The position numbers and the translations under genes are program-made. Of a stretch of DNA of 64,000 bases, positions 6,727 through 16,608 are shown piece after piece; the first letter of the stretch is position 1; each line of letters begins with the position of its first letter. Source of the DNA: M0108 sp044228795. GTDB taxonomy: Bacteria > Pseudomonadota > Gammaproteobacteria > Chromatiales > Chromatiaceae. The DNA is taken from contig JBGAUE010000010.1 of assembly GCA_044228795.1 (NCBI GenBank), positions 56,892 through 120,891 on the forward strand, in the 5' to 3' direction. Under the pieces are notes generated by a model, which was given only the letters and a program-made list of their open reading frames with translations, did not search any database and was not told where the DNA came from.

Positions 6727-8496
6727 ATGTATCTATCACGGCGAGAATTCACCCGCCTGCTGGCCTTGGGCGGAATGGCCGGGTTGCTACCGGGCGCGGC
6801 CCGGGGCGCGGCTCAAGCGGGTGAGGGCGAGGCTATCTACCAGAACGGACGCTTTGGTAATGTACGCCTGCTGCACATCACCGACACTCACGCCCAACTC
6901 AACCCCATCTATTTTCGTGAGCCGAGCGTCAATCTAGGTATCGGTGCCGCCTTGGGGCAGCCCCCGCACCTGGTGGGCAAGCACCTGCTCAAGCACTTTG
7001 GGATAGCCCCGGGCGGTCGGGATGCCCACGCCTTTACCTTCCTCGATTTCGATGCCGGCGCCCAGCGCTACGGCAAGGTTGGCGGCTTCGCCCATCTGGC
7101 CACCCTGGTCAAGCAACTGCGCGCCGAAGCGGGGGAGGGCAACAGCCTCCTGTTGGACGGTGGCGACACCTGGCAGGGGTCTGGCACCGCCCTCTGGACC
7201 CGGGGCAAAGACATGGTGGGCGCCTGCAACCTGCTCGGCGTGGACGTCATGACCGGCCACTGGGAGTTCACCTACAACGACTCCGAGGTGATCGAGAATA
7301 TCAACGCCTTCAAGGGCGAATTCGTCGCCCAGAATATCTCGATCTCCGATACCGCCCTGTTTGACTACAAGTTTGCCGACTTCCCAGGCTTCGACGAGGC
7401 CACTGGCCTGGCCTTCAAGCCCTATACGGTGAAGGAGGTCAACGGCACCCGCGTGGCCGTGATCGGCCAGGCCTTTCCCTATACCCCCATCGCCAATCCG
7501 GCGCGCTTCATCCCTGACTGGCGCTTCGGCATCCAGGACCAACACATGCAGGAGATGGTGGATCAGGTGCGGGCCAAGGAAAAGCCCGACGTGGTGGTGG
7601 TGATTTCCCACAACGGCATGGACGTGGACCTGAAGATGGCTTCCGCGGTGCGCGGCATCGACGTCATCTTCGGCGGTCATACCCACGACGGCATTCCCGC
7701 CCCCTCCCTGGTGGAAAACCCGGGTGGCAAGACCCTGGTCACCAATGCCGGCTCCAACGGCAAGTTCCTCGGGGTGATGGATCTGGACGTGGGTGATGGC
7801 AAGGTCCGGGGCTATCGCTACCGGCTGCTGCCGGTCTTCGCCACCCTGCTCCCCGCCGACGCGGCGATGCAGGCCTATATCGACGAGGTGCGGCGGCCCT
7901 ACCTGCCCCAACTCCAGGAGCAGTTGGCCGTCACCGAGACGACTCTCTACCGCCGGGGCAATTTTAATGGCACCTTTGACCAGGTGATCTGCAACGCCCT
8001 GCGCCAGGGCGGCGATGCCGAGATCGCCCTCTCGCCCGGGTTTCGCTGGGGCACCACCGTGACGCCGGGCTCCGCCATTACCCTCGAAAATGTCCTCGAC
8101 CAGACCGCCATCACCTACCCGGCCACCTATGTGCGGGAGATGAAGGGCAGCGAACTCAGGACCATCCTGGAGGATGTGGCCGACAACCTGTTCAACCCCG
8201 ATCCCTATCTGCAGCAAGGGGGCGACATGGTGCGCGTGGGTGGGCTCGATTACGTTTGTACCCCCACCAATAGTCTGGGGCAGCGCATCGGTGAGATGCG
8301 CCTGGACGATGGGCGTCTCGTGGAGGCGGACAAGAGCTACAAGGTTACGGGTTGGGCGACCGTCGGCACCCCGGGGCCGGGCCGCCCGGTTTGGGAACTG
8401 GTTGCGGATTACCTACGCGACAAGAAGACGATCGCCCTGACCAAGGTCAATGCCACCAAGTTGGTCGGCATGGACGACAATCCGGGCCTGGGCTGA
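6727..8496 (+). CDS. soxB: SoxB thiosulfohydrolase
   Basis: Periplasmic di-manganese enzyme that hydrolyses the sulfonate from SoxY-bound thiosulfate, releasing sulfate. It has 589 residues, normal for SoxB. The N-terminus SRREFTRLLALGG is a Tat signal with twin arginines at residues 5-6. Metal-binding motifs of the calcineurin/5'-nucleotidase fold are present: HITDTHAQLNP, GGDTWQGS, SHNGMD and FGGHTHDG. The C-terminal 5'-nucleotidase domain carries NFNGTFDQVICNALRQ. The start is clear from the Tat motif, though the ribosome site (GAGGATCC) is modest. It is the fifth gene of the sox run, after the intergenic hairpin. Confidence 0.96.
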   Translation: MYLSRREFTRLLALGGMAGLLPGAARGAAQAGEGEAIYQNGRFGNVRLLHITDTHAQLNPIYFREPSVNLGIGAALGQPPHLVGKHLLKHFGIAPGGRDAHAFTFLDFDAGAQRYGKVGGFAHLATLVKQLRAEAGEGNSLLLDGGDTWQGSGTALWTRGKDMVGACNLLGVDVMTGHWEFTYNDSEVIENINAFKGEFVAQNISISDTALFDYKFADFPGFDEATGLAFKPYTVKEVNGTRVAVIGQAFPYTPIANPARFIPDWRFGIQDQHMQEMVDQVRAKEKPDVVVVISHNGMDVDLKMASAVRGIDVIFGGHTHDGIPAPSLVENPGGKTLVTNAGSNGKFLGVMDLDVGDGKVRGYRYRLLPVFATLLPADAAMQAYIDEVRRPYLPQLQEQLAVTETTLYRRGNFNGTFDQVICNALRQGGDAEIALSPGFRWGTTVTPGSAITLENVLDQTAITYPATYVREMKGSELRTILEDVADNLFNPDPYLQQGGDMVRVGGLDYVCTPTNSLGQRIGEMRLDDGRLVEADKSYKVTGWATVGTPGPGRPVWELVADYLRDKKTIALTKVNATKLVGMDDNPGLG

Positions 8497-8542
8497 GGCC
8501 GGTCACGACCCCTGTCCCAGGGCCTCTTGCGAGGAAGTATCC

Positions 8543-9541
8543 ATGAAGACCCGTCGCGCCCTTGCCGCCGCGTCCCTGCTGCTGTGCCTGGTCAGCGCGC
8601 CCCTGCTGGCCGCCCTGCCCAGTTGGTTTAAGGACTCCTTCCTCCATCTGGACGAGGAGGTGGCGAATGCCACCGCCGAGGGCAAGCGGGTGGTGCTCTA
8701 TTTCCACCAGGAGGAGTGCCCCTACTGCAAGCGAATGCTGGAGGTGAACTTCACCCAGCGCGATATCGTGGCGAAGACCCAGGCTCAGTTCAACCTCATC
8801 GCCATCAACATCTGGGGCGATCTGGAGATGACCGACCTGACGGGCCAGGAGACCCGCGAAAAGGACTTCGCCCGCGACCAGAAGGTGCAATTTACCCCGA
8901 CCCTGCTCTTTCTGGACGAACAGGGGGCGGTGACATTCCGCCTCAACGGTTACTACCCGCCAGAGCGCTTCAGCGCCCTGCTCGACTATAGTGCCCAACG
9001 CCCCGCGCCCACCGGGTCCTTTAAGGATTTTCTGGCCGCTCAAACGGCTTCCCCGGCCAGTACCGAATTGCATCAGGACCCCAGCTATCTGTCTCACCCC
9101 CTCAAACTGAACCAGCGCTCCGGCGGCAAGCCCCTGCTGCTGCTCTTCGAACAGGCCAGTTGTCAGGCCTGCGATGAACTGCATCGCGAGGGCCTGGCGA
9201 GGGACGAGGCCAGGGCATTGCTGAAGCAATTCGATGTCGCCTTGGTCGATTTCGGTTCCACGGAGCCCCTCATCACCCCGGATGGCCGCGAATTGGCGGC
9301 GCGGGACTGGAGCCGGGAGCTGGGGATCAACTACACCCCGACCCTGTTGTTCCTGGACGCCGGGGGCCAGGAAGTGTTCCGCACCGACAGCTACATTCGC
9401 CCCTATCACATTGCCACCAGCCTGGCCTATGTCGCCACCGGTGCCTATCAGCGCCAGCCGGAATTCCAGCGCTTCATCCAGGAACGGATCGAGGTGCGGC
9501 GAGAGTCGGGCGAGACGGGGCCGCCCAAGCTCTGGGATTAG
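8543..9541 (+). CDS. SoxW-like periplasmic protein with two thioredoxin domains
   Basis: Starts at ATG 8543 behind GAGGAAG, 46 bases after soxB. A Sec signal is present (MKTRRALAAASLLLCLVSA). Two thioredoxin-like domains follow in tandem: the first with CPYC at about residues 59-62 and the cis-proline loop FTPTLLFLD, the second with CQAC at about 207-210 and the loop YTPTLLFLD. The protein has 332 residues, about twice the size of an ordinary SoxW. SoxW and related proteins keep Sox cysteines (SoxY, SoxA) reduced or reactivate them. That role is inferred from position and fold. An internal duplication is likely because both halves share the E-C-x-x-C ... TPTLLFLD layout. Confidence 0.85.
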   Translation: MKTRRALAAASLLLCLVSAPLLAALPSWFKDSFLHLDEEVANATAEGKRVVLYFHQEECPYCKRMLEVNFTQRDIVAKTQAQFNLIAINIWGDLEMTDLTGQETREKDFARDQKVQFTPTLLFLDEQGAVTFRLNGYYPPERFSALLDYSAQRPAPTGSFKDFLAAQTASPASTELHQDPSYLSHPLKLNQRSGGKPLLLLFEQASCQACDELHREGLARDEARALLKQFDVALVDFGSTEPLITPDGRELAARDWSRELGINYTPTLLFLDAGGQEVFRTDSYIRPYHIATSLAYVATGAYQRQPEFQRFIQERIEVRRESGETGPPKLWD

Positions 9542-9580
9542 GACAGTCTGCCGCTACCCGTACCCGGCTGCCCGCGGGCC

Positions 9581-11740
9581 ATGTTATCGCTAGCTCGGTG
9601 TCGCCCCCTGGCCGCCCGCCTCCTGGCCCTGGGCCTCTGGCTGGCGGCGAGCCCCGCCACCGCCATCCAGGAGATCCGCATCGGCGTCCTCAGCCACCGC
9701 GGCCCCGACCTGACCCTGGCGCACTGGCAACCCACCGCCGACTATCTGACGAGCGTCCTGGAGGGCTACCGTTTCGAGATAGTCCCGCTCCCCTTCAGCC
9801 GTATATCCGAGTTCGTGGAAATGGAGTTCGTGGACTTCATCCTGGTCAATCCTGGCATCTATGTCGCCCTGGAGGTGCGCCAGGGTATCTCGCGCCTTGC
9901 CACCCTCAACAACCGGGAAGGCGCCCTGAGACTGAACCAGTTTGGCAGCGTCATCTTTACCCGCCAGGAACAGCAGGACATCAATCGCCTCGCCGACCTG
10001 GCGGGCAAAAATTTTCTGGCGGTGGACGAGGCCTCCCTCGGCGGCTTCGAGATGGCCTGGGACGAGCTGTTGCGTCAGGGGGTTGATCCCTACCGCGACT
10101 TCGCCCGCCTGGATTTCGCCGGTGACCACGACAGTGTGGTGATGGCGGTGCTGCTAGGCCAGGCCGACGCCGGCACCGTGCGCACCAACATCCTGGAACG
10201 TATGGCGGCGGAGGGGCTGATCGATCTTAACCAGTTCAAGGTACTCAATCCCCGGCCTACCGACCGCTTCCCCTTTGTCCACAGTACCGATCTCTATCCC
10301 GAGTGGCCCTTCAGCAAGGTCAGTCACACCCCTAACGACCTGGCCCAGCAGGTGGCGGTGGCCTTGCTTAACATGCCCCCCGAACACCCCGCGGCCCTGG
10401 CTGGGAATTACGCCGGTTGGACCGTGCCCCTCGACTACCAGCCAGTCCACGACTTGTTCCGGCGTCTCAAACTGCCCCCCTATGACCAGGACTTCACCCT
10501 CCGTGACGTGGTCCAGCGCTACCTGGTCTGGATGGTGGCAGGGCTGGTCCTCCTCCTGCTCTTCACCTCCCTGCTCTACCGGATCTGGGGCCTCAATCGC
10601 CAGCTCCGGAAGGCCAAGGTGAGCCTGGAGGCTCAACACCTGCTGATCCTCAACTCCGTTGCCGATGGCATTTACGGGGTTGATCGCGAAGGAAATTCTA
10701 CCTTCATCAACCGCGCCATGACCGAGATGACCGGCTGGCGCGCCGAGGAGATGGTCGGGCGCAACCAGCACGAACTGCTCCACCATACCCGCATCGATGG
10801 CAGCCCTTTTCCCGCCCACGAGTGTCCCGTCTATCGCAGTTGCCAGGATGGCAAGGCCCGCCACATCCCCGAAGATCGGTTCTGGCGCAAGGATGGCAGC
10901 CCCTTCCCGGTGGAGTACGCCTGTTCACCCCTGCGCGATGATAATGGCGGTATTGTCGGCAGCGTGGTGGTGTTTCGCGACATCAGCGAGCGCCAGCATA
11001 GCGAGGAGGCCCGACGCCGGCACCAGCGCGAACTGGCCCACATGGGCCGTCTCAATACCCTCGGCGAGATGGCCGCCGGTATCGCCCACGAAATCAACCA
11101 ACCCCTCACGGCCATCGCCTCCAATGCCCAGGCCTGCATCCGTCTGCTCGACGCCGGCCTCGACGGCACCAGGGCCGGCCGCCTGAGCGATGCCCTGGTC
11201 ACCATCGCCGTGCTGGCCCAACGCGGTGGCGACATCATCCGCCAGGTGCGCCAGTTCGTAAAAAAGGATGCGCCGGTCAAGACCGCGGTAGACATCAACG
11301 AACTGGTCCAGAAGGTCGTGATGCTGATTCGCCCCGAGGCCCAACGGGTCGGGGTCCAGATCAACACCCAGTTCGCCCCCGGCCTGCCCCCCGTCTGGGC
11401 GCAGGACATCCAGATTCAGCAGGTCATCATCAACCTCGCCACCAACGCCATCGATGCCATGTCAGAACCCGGCCTTGCCGAACGCTGCCTCACGATCGTC
11501 ACGGCGGCGCCATGCCCCGGCCAGGTCGAGGTCTTGGTGCGGGATACCGGCATGGGGGTGGACGAGACCCTGCGCTCCGAGATCTTCAAACAGTTCGTCA
11601 CCACCAAGAGCCGGGGGATGGGCCTGGGGCTCTCGATCAGCAAGGGCATTGTCGATGCCCACGAGGGCAGCATCGACCTGGAAACGACCGGCCCCACTGG
11701 GACTCAATTTCGCATCCGTCTTCCCGCGCCAGGCACCTGA
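9581..11740 (+). CDS. TtrS-like sensor histidine kinase with PhnD-type sensor domain
   Basis: A signal sequence (LLALGLWLAASPATA) leads to a periplasmic phosphate/phosphonate-binding-like (PhnD-type) domain at about residues 28-300. One membrane helix lies near 322-344 (LVWMVAGLVLLLLFTSLLY), then a PAS domain (about 355-475) with an FRDIS end. A histidine kinase core follows: H503 in GIAHEINQPL, then N-box LATNAIDAM and G-box GMGLGLSISKG. This architecture matches TtrS, the tetrathionate sensor, but no ttrABC genes are visible. It starts 39 bases after the soxW-like gene, so it may be co-transcribed with sox and sense a sulfur oxyanion. That link is inference from position. Confidence 0.85.
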   Translation: MLSLARCRPLAARLLALGLWLAASPATAIQEIRIGVLSHRGPDLTLAHWQPTADYLTSVLEGYRFEIVPLPFSRISEFVEMEFVDFILVNPGIYVALEVRQGISRLATLNNREGALRLNQFGSVIFTRQEQQDINRLADLAGKNFLAVDEASLGGFEMAWDELLRQGVDPYRDFARLDFAGDHDSVVMAVLLGQADAGTVRTNILERMAAEGLIDLNQFKVLNPRPTDRFPFVHSTDLYPEWPFSKVSHTPNDLAQQVAVALLNMPPEHPAALAGNYAGWTVPLDYQPVHDLFRRLKLPPYDQDFTLRDVVQRYLVWMVAGLVLLLLFTSLLYRIWGLNRQLRKAKVSLEAQHLLILNSVADGIYGVDREGNSTFINRAMTEMTGWRAEEMVGRNQHELLHHTRIDGSPFPAHECPVYRSCQDGKARHIPEDRFWRKDGSPFPVEYACSPLRDDNGGIVGSVVVFRDISERQHSEEARRRHQRELAHMGRLNTLGEMAAGIAHEINQPLTAIASNAQACIRLLDAGLDGTRAGRLSDALVTIAVLAQRGGDIIRQVRQFVKKDAPVKTAVDINELVQKVVMLIRPEAQRVGVQINTQFAPGLPPVWAQDIQIQQVIINLATNAIDAMSEPGLAERCLTIVTAAPCPGQVEVLVRDTGMGVDETLRSEIFKQFVTTKSRGMGLGLSISKGIVDAHEGSIDLETTGPTGTQFRIRLPAPGT

Positions 11741-11830
11741 CCGGCTACAATCCCCACCGGCATGGCCGGGGCGCCCGGATTTAATCCGTCCAGGCGCCAC
11801 CGGCAGGTACCATTACATCCCGGGGGACCC

Positions 11831-12457
11831 ATGTCAGCGCGGCAACCAACCATCTACATCATTGATGACGATGAGCAGGTGCGGGAATCGATCCAGCTCC
11901 TGATGGAATCGGTGGGCCTGGGGGTAGCCAGCTATGGCTCGGCCCAAGACTATCTCGACCACTTCAACCCGGACCAGCACGGCTGTCTGATCCTCGATGT
12001 GCGGATGCGGGGCATGAGCGGGCTGGAACTGCAAACGCGCCTGCAACAGCTCCCCAGCCATCCCCCCATCGTCATGATTTCGGCTCATGGGGATGTCCCC
12101 ATGGCCGTGCGTGCCCTCCAGGCCGGTGCCCTCGACTTCCTGGAGAAACCCTTCAACGCCCAGGCCCTCCTCGACAGCGTGCACCGGGCCATGCAGCAGG
12201 ATGCCCTGCGCCGTGGCGAGGCCACCCGCCTCGCCGAGATCAAGGAGCGTATCGCCCGCCTGACCCCCCGCGAGGCCGAGGTGATGAGGCGGGTGGTGGA
12301 TGGTCAGCGCAACAAGGTGATCGCCAGCGAAATGAGCATCACCCAATCCACCGTCGAGGCCCATCGCGCCCGGGTGATGGAAAAAATGGAGGCCAAGACC
12401 CTCTCGGAACTCATGCGGATGTTGGTTACCCTGGAGATCTGCGAGGGTAAGGGGTAA
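11831..12457 (+). CDS. TtrR/FixJ-like response regulator
   Basis: A 208-residue cytoplasmic regulator. The N-terminal receiver has the acidic pocket IDDDE, phospho-acceptor D56 in LILDVRM, and the EKPF lysine loop. A LuxR/FixJ-type helix-turn-helix follows: LTPREAEVMRRVVDG, then KVIASEMSITQSTVEAHRARVMEKM. It is the probable partner of the upstream kinase, 90 bases away, like TtrR with TtrS. ATG 11831 follows CGGGGGACC. An upstream start at 11762 would add 23 unrelated residues and is rejected. The likely targets are the sox genes or a distant sulfur-oxyanion operon, which cannot be decided from sequence. Confidence 0.88.
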   Translation: MSARQPTIYIIDDDEQVRESIQLLMESVGLGVASYGSAQDYLDHFNPDQHGCLILDVRMRGMSGLELQTRLQQLPSHPPIVMISAHGDVPMAVRALQAGALDFLEKPFNAQALLDSVHRAMQQDALRRGEATRLAEIKERIARLTPREAEVMRRVVDGQRNKVIASEMSITQSTVEAHRARVMEKMEAKTLSELMRMLVTLEICEGKG

Positions 12458-12662
12458 AGGCTGAGGGGCTCCTAGAGTGCTGTATTATATTTCCAGATTT
12501 GTATGCCTCCTGCCGCTGCGGCATGGCACCCCGGGATTGATTTGAAAGGCTCGTTCGGCAGTACATCAACCCCTCACCAGGGGGCTATGACCACGGGCTA
12601 GGGCCCCGGTTGGTCCCCAATTCGTGAACTTTGCCGGACACCCTTGGAGCGCAGTAAACGCC

Positions 12663-15600
12663 ATGTCCCCCCCCCTCCACTCAGAAATTTCACTGCATCC
12701 GGACCATCGGCAGTCCATGCGGCGCATGGCGGTATTCCTGCTGATTCTCGCCCTGATCCAGCTCATCGCCTGGCTGGCGCCGACGATGCCGGACAGCAAA
12801 GGCATCCCGCATTATCTGCCCCTGCATCTGTTACTTGAGATGGTATCCATCATTGTCGCGATGATGGTGTTCGCCTTGGGCTGGAATTCCCGCAGTTCCA
12901 GGCTCTCCGGCAATATCGTGGTGATCGCCAGCATCTTCTTCTCAGTGGGCCTGCTGGATTTCCTGCATACCCTTTCCTACGGTGGCATGCCGGATTTCAT
13001 CACACCCAACGATGCCCAGAAGCACCTGAATTTCTGGTTGGCGGCTCGTTTGCTGGCCTCCTTGGGTTTGCTGCTGATCGTCATCAGACCCTGGCAGCCC
13101 TTGCGTTCACCCCATACCCGCTATCTCATCTTTGGCTCGCTGAGCATGGGTGTGGTTCTGCTCACCCTGACCGTCATCTTGGCTCAGCCCCTGCTCCCCG
13201 ACACCTTCATCCCGGGCCAGGGACTAACCCCCTTCAAAAAGAACACCGAATACCTGGTCATTCTCATCCACCTGGTGACGGCGGCTATCCTGTGGCACAA
13301 GATGCGCACCCCTCAGAACTTCAATGTCGTGCTGCTGTTCGGGGCCGTAACCGCCTTGGCGATGAGCGAGTTTTATTTCACCCTGTACACCACGATGACA
13401 GGCAGCTACAACGTGCTTGGCCATCTCTACAAGGTCGTCGCCTACCTCTTCATTTATCGTGCTCTGGTCGTGGAAACCATCGAGGAACCATATGACCGGC
13501 TGATGTTGGCACAGCGCCAGGCGGTCGAACAGAATGAAGTACTCAAGGACCAGTCACACCTGCTCGACAGCATTGTCCAGAACATCCCCAACATGGTCTT
13601 CCTCAAGCGCGCCTCTGACCTGCGTTTTGAATTGTTCAACAAGGCCGGCGAAAGGTTGCTGGGATATGATCGCAACGACTTGATGGGCAAAAATGATTAC
13701 GATTTTTTCACTCGAGAACAGGCGGATTTTTTCGTCAGAGCCGACAGGGAAGTATTGAATAGCCACGAAATTCTGGAGATTCCCGAAGAAGCGATTAGCT
13801 GCCGTGACGGCACCCAAAAGATACTGCATACCTTCAAGATCGGACTTTTTGGGTCGGACGGTAAGCCAACCCATCTGCTGGGTATTTCCGTTGACATCAC
13901 GGAGCAGAAGCAATCGGAAGCGGCACTCGTCCAGAGCCAGTATCGCCTGTCCGAGGCGCAGCGCATCGCCCGGTTGGGTAGCTGGCAGCTCGACCTCGTC
14001 AATAACAAGCTGGACTGGTCGGACGAAATCTACCGCATCTTCGAAATCGACAGGGACAGCTTCGGTGCCAGATACGAGGATTTTCTGGATGCCATTCACC
14101 CGGATGATCGCGCCCAAGTCAATGAGGCCTTTACCGAATCCGTCAAGAACAGGCAACCCTACCATAGCTCGCATCGCCTACTGATGAAGGATGGGCGTAT
14201 CAAGTATGTGGTGGAACGCTGTGAGACGGCCTATGACGATCGGGGTAATCCAATTCAGTCTAACGGAACCGTGCATGACATCACGGAACTTATGCAAGCC
14301 GAGGTATCGCTGCGTGCCAGCGAGGAAAAACTGCGCACGATTCTGGACAACGTCGATGCCTACATTTATCTGAAGGACACGGCTGGTAATTATTTATTTG
14401 CCAACCGGAAAGTGCGTGAGCTATGGCACGCCGCCATGGATGATATCGTTGGTTTCGGTGATGATAAATTCTTCGATGCGGCAACAGCGGAAAATATCCG
14501 GCATAACGATCGCCGCGTCCTCGACATGGGTGAAACGGTAAGGGAGCTAGAAATCAATAGCCTTGATGGTTCGGAGCAAAGGTTCACTTTTCAGTCCACC
14601 AAGCTGCCGCTGCGGCGCGCTGACGGGAGTATCTATGCCTTGTGTGGAATTTCCGTCGACATTAGCGAACGCGTTCGCATTGAAGAGGATCTGAGGCGTT
14701 ACCAGGACCACCTTGAAGAAGTCGTGCAGGACCGCACCCTCAAACTGGAACAGGCCAATTCCGACCTTCTGGAAGAGATGGCTAAGCTCAAAAGGACCGA
14801 GGAGGCTATGCGCGAAACCAGGGAGCGTTTGTCCTATGCCCTAGATGGAGCCGAAGCTGGGAGCTTTTCCCATGATATGACCAGCGGACTGTTTTTTCTG
14901 GATGAGCGGGCACAGATGATGCTGGGGATTGCCAAGGAAAAATGTACCCTGTCCGATTGGTCCGCGCTGATTCACCCGGATGATCGCGATGCCGCCATCG
15001 CAACATTAGCAGAGGGATTCCAGAAGCATGCAGATCGCATCTCGTTAGAATACCGAGTTGGGCAGGCCGATAACAATCAACGGCACCTGATTGTTTACGC
15101 CAAAATTAAGTACAACGAATTGGGCGAGCCCCTGAATTCTTATGGCATCATCTTTGATATTTCCAAACAAAAGCAATTTGAATATGAGCTGCGGAGGGCA
15201 AAAGAATCCGCCGAGTCCGCCAACCGCACCAAGAGTCTGTTCCTGTCCAACATGAGCCATGAACTGCGCACGCCCCTGAACGCCATCCTCGGCTTCTCCA
15301 GCCTGATGCGTAAGGACCCACATCTCATTCCGGGGCTGCGGGAGAATCTCGATATCATCAACCGCAGCGGAGAACATCTGCTGGCCCTGATTAACGAAAT
15401 CCTGGAGATGGCCAAGATAGAATCCGGTTGGGTGAGGATAGCCTGTGCGCCCTTTGACCTTGATGGGATGGTGCGCGATGTCTCCGACCTTATGCGTTTA
15501 CGCGCCCAGGAAAAAGGCCTGCAGTTGCGGATCGAGTTAGATGCTGGGTTGCCGCGGGTTTTCAGCAGCGACGAGGTGCGGTTACGCCAGGTACTGATCA

Positions 15601-16595
15601 ACCTGGTCGGTAATGCCGTGAAATTTACCCAGCAAGGTGGTGTTACCCTGCGCTTCGGGATGAAACCGGATGCCTCTTCATCCTGTCTGGTGATCGAGGT
15701 CGTGGATTCCGGCCTCGGCATCAAACCGGAAGACCAGCAGCGTATCTTCGAGCCGTTCGTGCAGCTTTCAGAATCGGCCGTCCAGTCAGGGACCGGGCTG
15801 GGACTGGCGATTACTCAGCAGTACCTCAAGCTGATGGGCGGGACCATCAGCGTCGCCAGCACCCTTGGCCAAGGCTCGGTATTCCGGGTGGAGTTGCCGG
15901 TGCAGTCGGTAGCTACGACCACTCTGGTCAAGTCGGAGCAGAATTTGCTTGGTGAGGTGGTGGGCCTGGCTCCCGGCCAGCCGAAGTATCGCATCCTGAT
16001 CGTCGAGGACCAGTTGGAAAACCAGAAGTTGCTGAGCCGACTGATGAACCACCTCGGTCTCCAGGTCAAGGTGGCGCAGAACGGAGCGCAGGCCCTGGCT
16101 ATCTTCCGGAGCTGGTCGCCGCATCTGATCTGGATGGACAGGCGCATGCCGGTGATGGACGGACTCGAGGCGACACGCCAGATCCGTGCCTTGCCCGATG
16201 GTAAGCAGGTAAAGATCGTTGCCGTCACCGCCTCGTCCATTACCGAGCAAGGCGAGGAGCTATTGGCGGCGGGCTTTGATGACTTCTTAAGCAAACCCTA
16301 CCGTTTCACCGAAATATTCGCATGCCTGACCAGGCAGTTGGGGGTGGAATATACTTACGCCGCGACCCCGGCAGCGGATCAGAATGTCCCGGCACTGACC
16401 CCGGAAATGCTGGCCCTGTTGCCTTACGGGTTGCGCGCCGAACTCCGCGCTGCCCTGGAAAGCCTGGAAGAAGAGCGAATCTCTATCATTCTCCGGAAGA
16501 TCCAAGATCATGACCCGATGTTGCACAAAGCACTCTCCGACTTGGCGGGAGACTTCAACTACCCTGTCATCCTGAATGCCTTGAGGACCCTTTGA
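12663..16595 (+). CDS. MASE3-type hybrid histidine kinase with four PAS domains and receiver
   Basis: About 1310 residues. The N-terminus has several membrane helices (FLLILALIQLIAWLA onward to about residue 270) resembling the MASE3 integral-membrane sensor. Four PAS regions follow, around LLDSIVQNIPNMVFLK, RIARLGSWQLD, LRTILDNVDAYIYLKD and LSYALDGAEAGSF. The kinase core has H866 in NMSHELRTPLNAILGFSSL, NLVGNAVKF and GTGLGLAITQQYLK. A receiver (ILIVEDQLENQKLLSRL, D1159 in WMDRRMPVMDG) and a short C-terminal tail complete it. ATG 12663 is preferred. GTG 12624 would add 13 residues but has no better ribosome site. The HD-GYP regulator starts 13 bases later and is the obvious partner. Confidence 0.88.
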   Translation: MSPPLHSEISLHPDHRQSMRRMAVFLLILALIQLIAWLAPTMPDSKGIPHYLPLHLLLEMVSIIVAMMVFALGWNSRSSRLSGNIVVIASIFFSVGLLDFLHTLSYGGMPDFITPNDAQKHLNFWLAARLLASLGLLLIVIRPWQPLRSPHTRYLIFGSLSMGVVLLTLTVILAQPLLPDTFIPGQGLTPFKKNTEYLVILIHLVTAAILWHKMRTPQNFNVVLLFGAVTALAMSEFYFTLYTTMTGSYNVLGHLYKVVAYLFIYRALVVETIEEPYDRLMLAQRQAVEQNEVLKDQSHLLDSIVQNIPNMVFLKRASDLRFELFNKAGERLLGYDRNDLMGKNDYDFFTREQADFFVRADREVLNSHEILEIPEEAISCRDGTQKILHTFKIGLFGSDGKPTHLLGISVDITEQKQSEAALVQSQYRLSEAQRIARLGSWQLDLVNNKLDWSDEIYRIFEIDRDSFGARYEDFLDAIHPDDRAQVNEAFTESVKNRQPYHSSHRLLMKDGRIKYVVERCETAYDDRGNPIQSNGTVHDITELMQAEVSLRASEEKLRTILDNVDAYIYLKDTAGNYLFANRKVRELWHAAMDDIVGFGDDKFFDAATAENIRHNDRRVLDMGETVRELEINSLDGSEQRFTFQSTKLPLRRADGSIYALCGISVDISERVRIEEDLRRYQDHLEEVVQDRTLKLEQANSDLLEEMAKLKRTEEAMRETRERLSYALDGAEAGSFSHDMTSGLFFLDERAQMMLGIAKEKCTLSDWSALIHPDDRDAAIATLAEGFQKHADRISLEYRVGQADNNQRHLIVYAKIKYNELGEPLNSYGIIFDISKQKQFEYELRRAKESAESANRTKSLFLSNMSHELRTPLNAILGFSSLMRKDPHLIPGLRENLDIINRSGEHLLALINEILEMAKIESGWVRIACAPFDLDGMVRDVSDLMRLRAQEKGLQLRIELDAGLPRVFSSDEVRLRQVLINLVGNAVKFTQQGGVTLRFGMKPDASSSCLVIEVVDSGLGIKPEDQQRIFEPFVQLSESAVQSGTGLGLAITQQYLKLMGGTISVASTLGQGSVFRVELPVQSVATTTLVKSEQNLLGEVVGLAPGQPKYRILIVEDQLENQKLLSRLMNHLGLQVKVAQNGAQALAIFRSWSPHLIWMDRRMPVMDGLEATRQIRALPDGKQVKIVAVTASSITEQGEELLAAGFDDFLSKPYRFTEIFACLTRQLGVEYTYAATPAADQNVPALTPEMLALLPYGLRAELRAALESLEEERISIILRKIQDHDPMLHKALSDLAGDFNYPVILNALRTL

Positions 16596-16608
16596 GCGGT
16601 GAGCAGCT

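Noticed and set aside
6934..8217. A 427-codon open frame antisense to soxB
   Set aside because: It is a mirror of a GC-rich real gene. The product is His/Val/Gly-rich with no domain, while soxB on the other strand has all its motifs.
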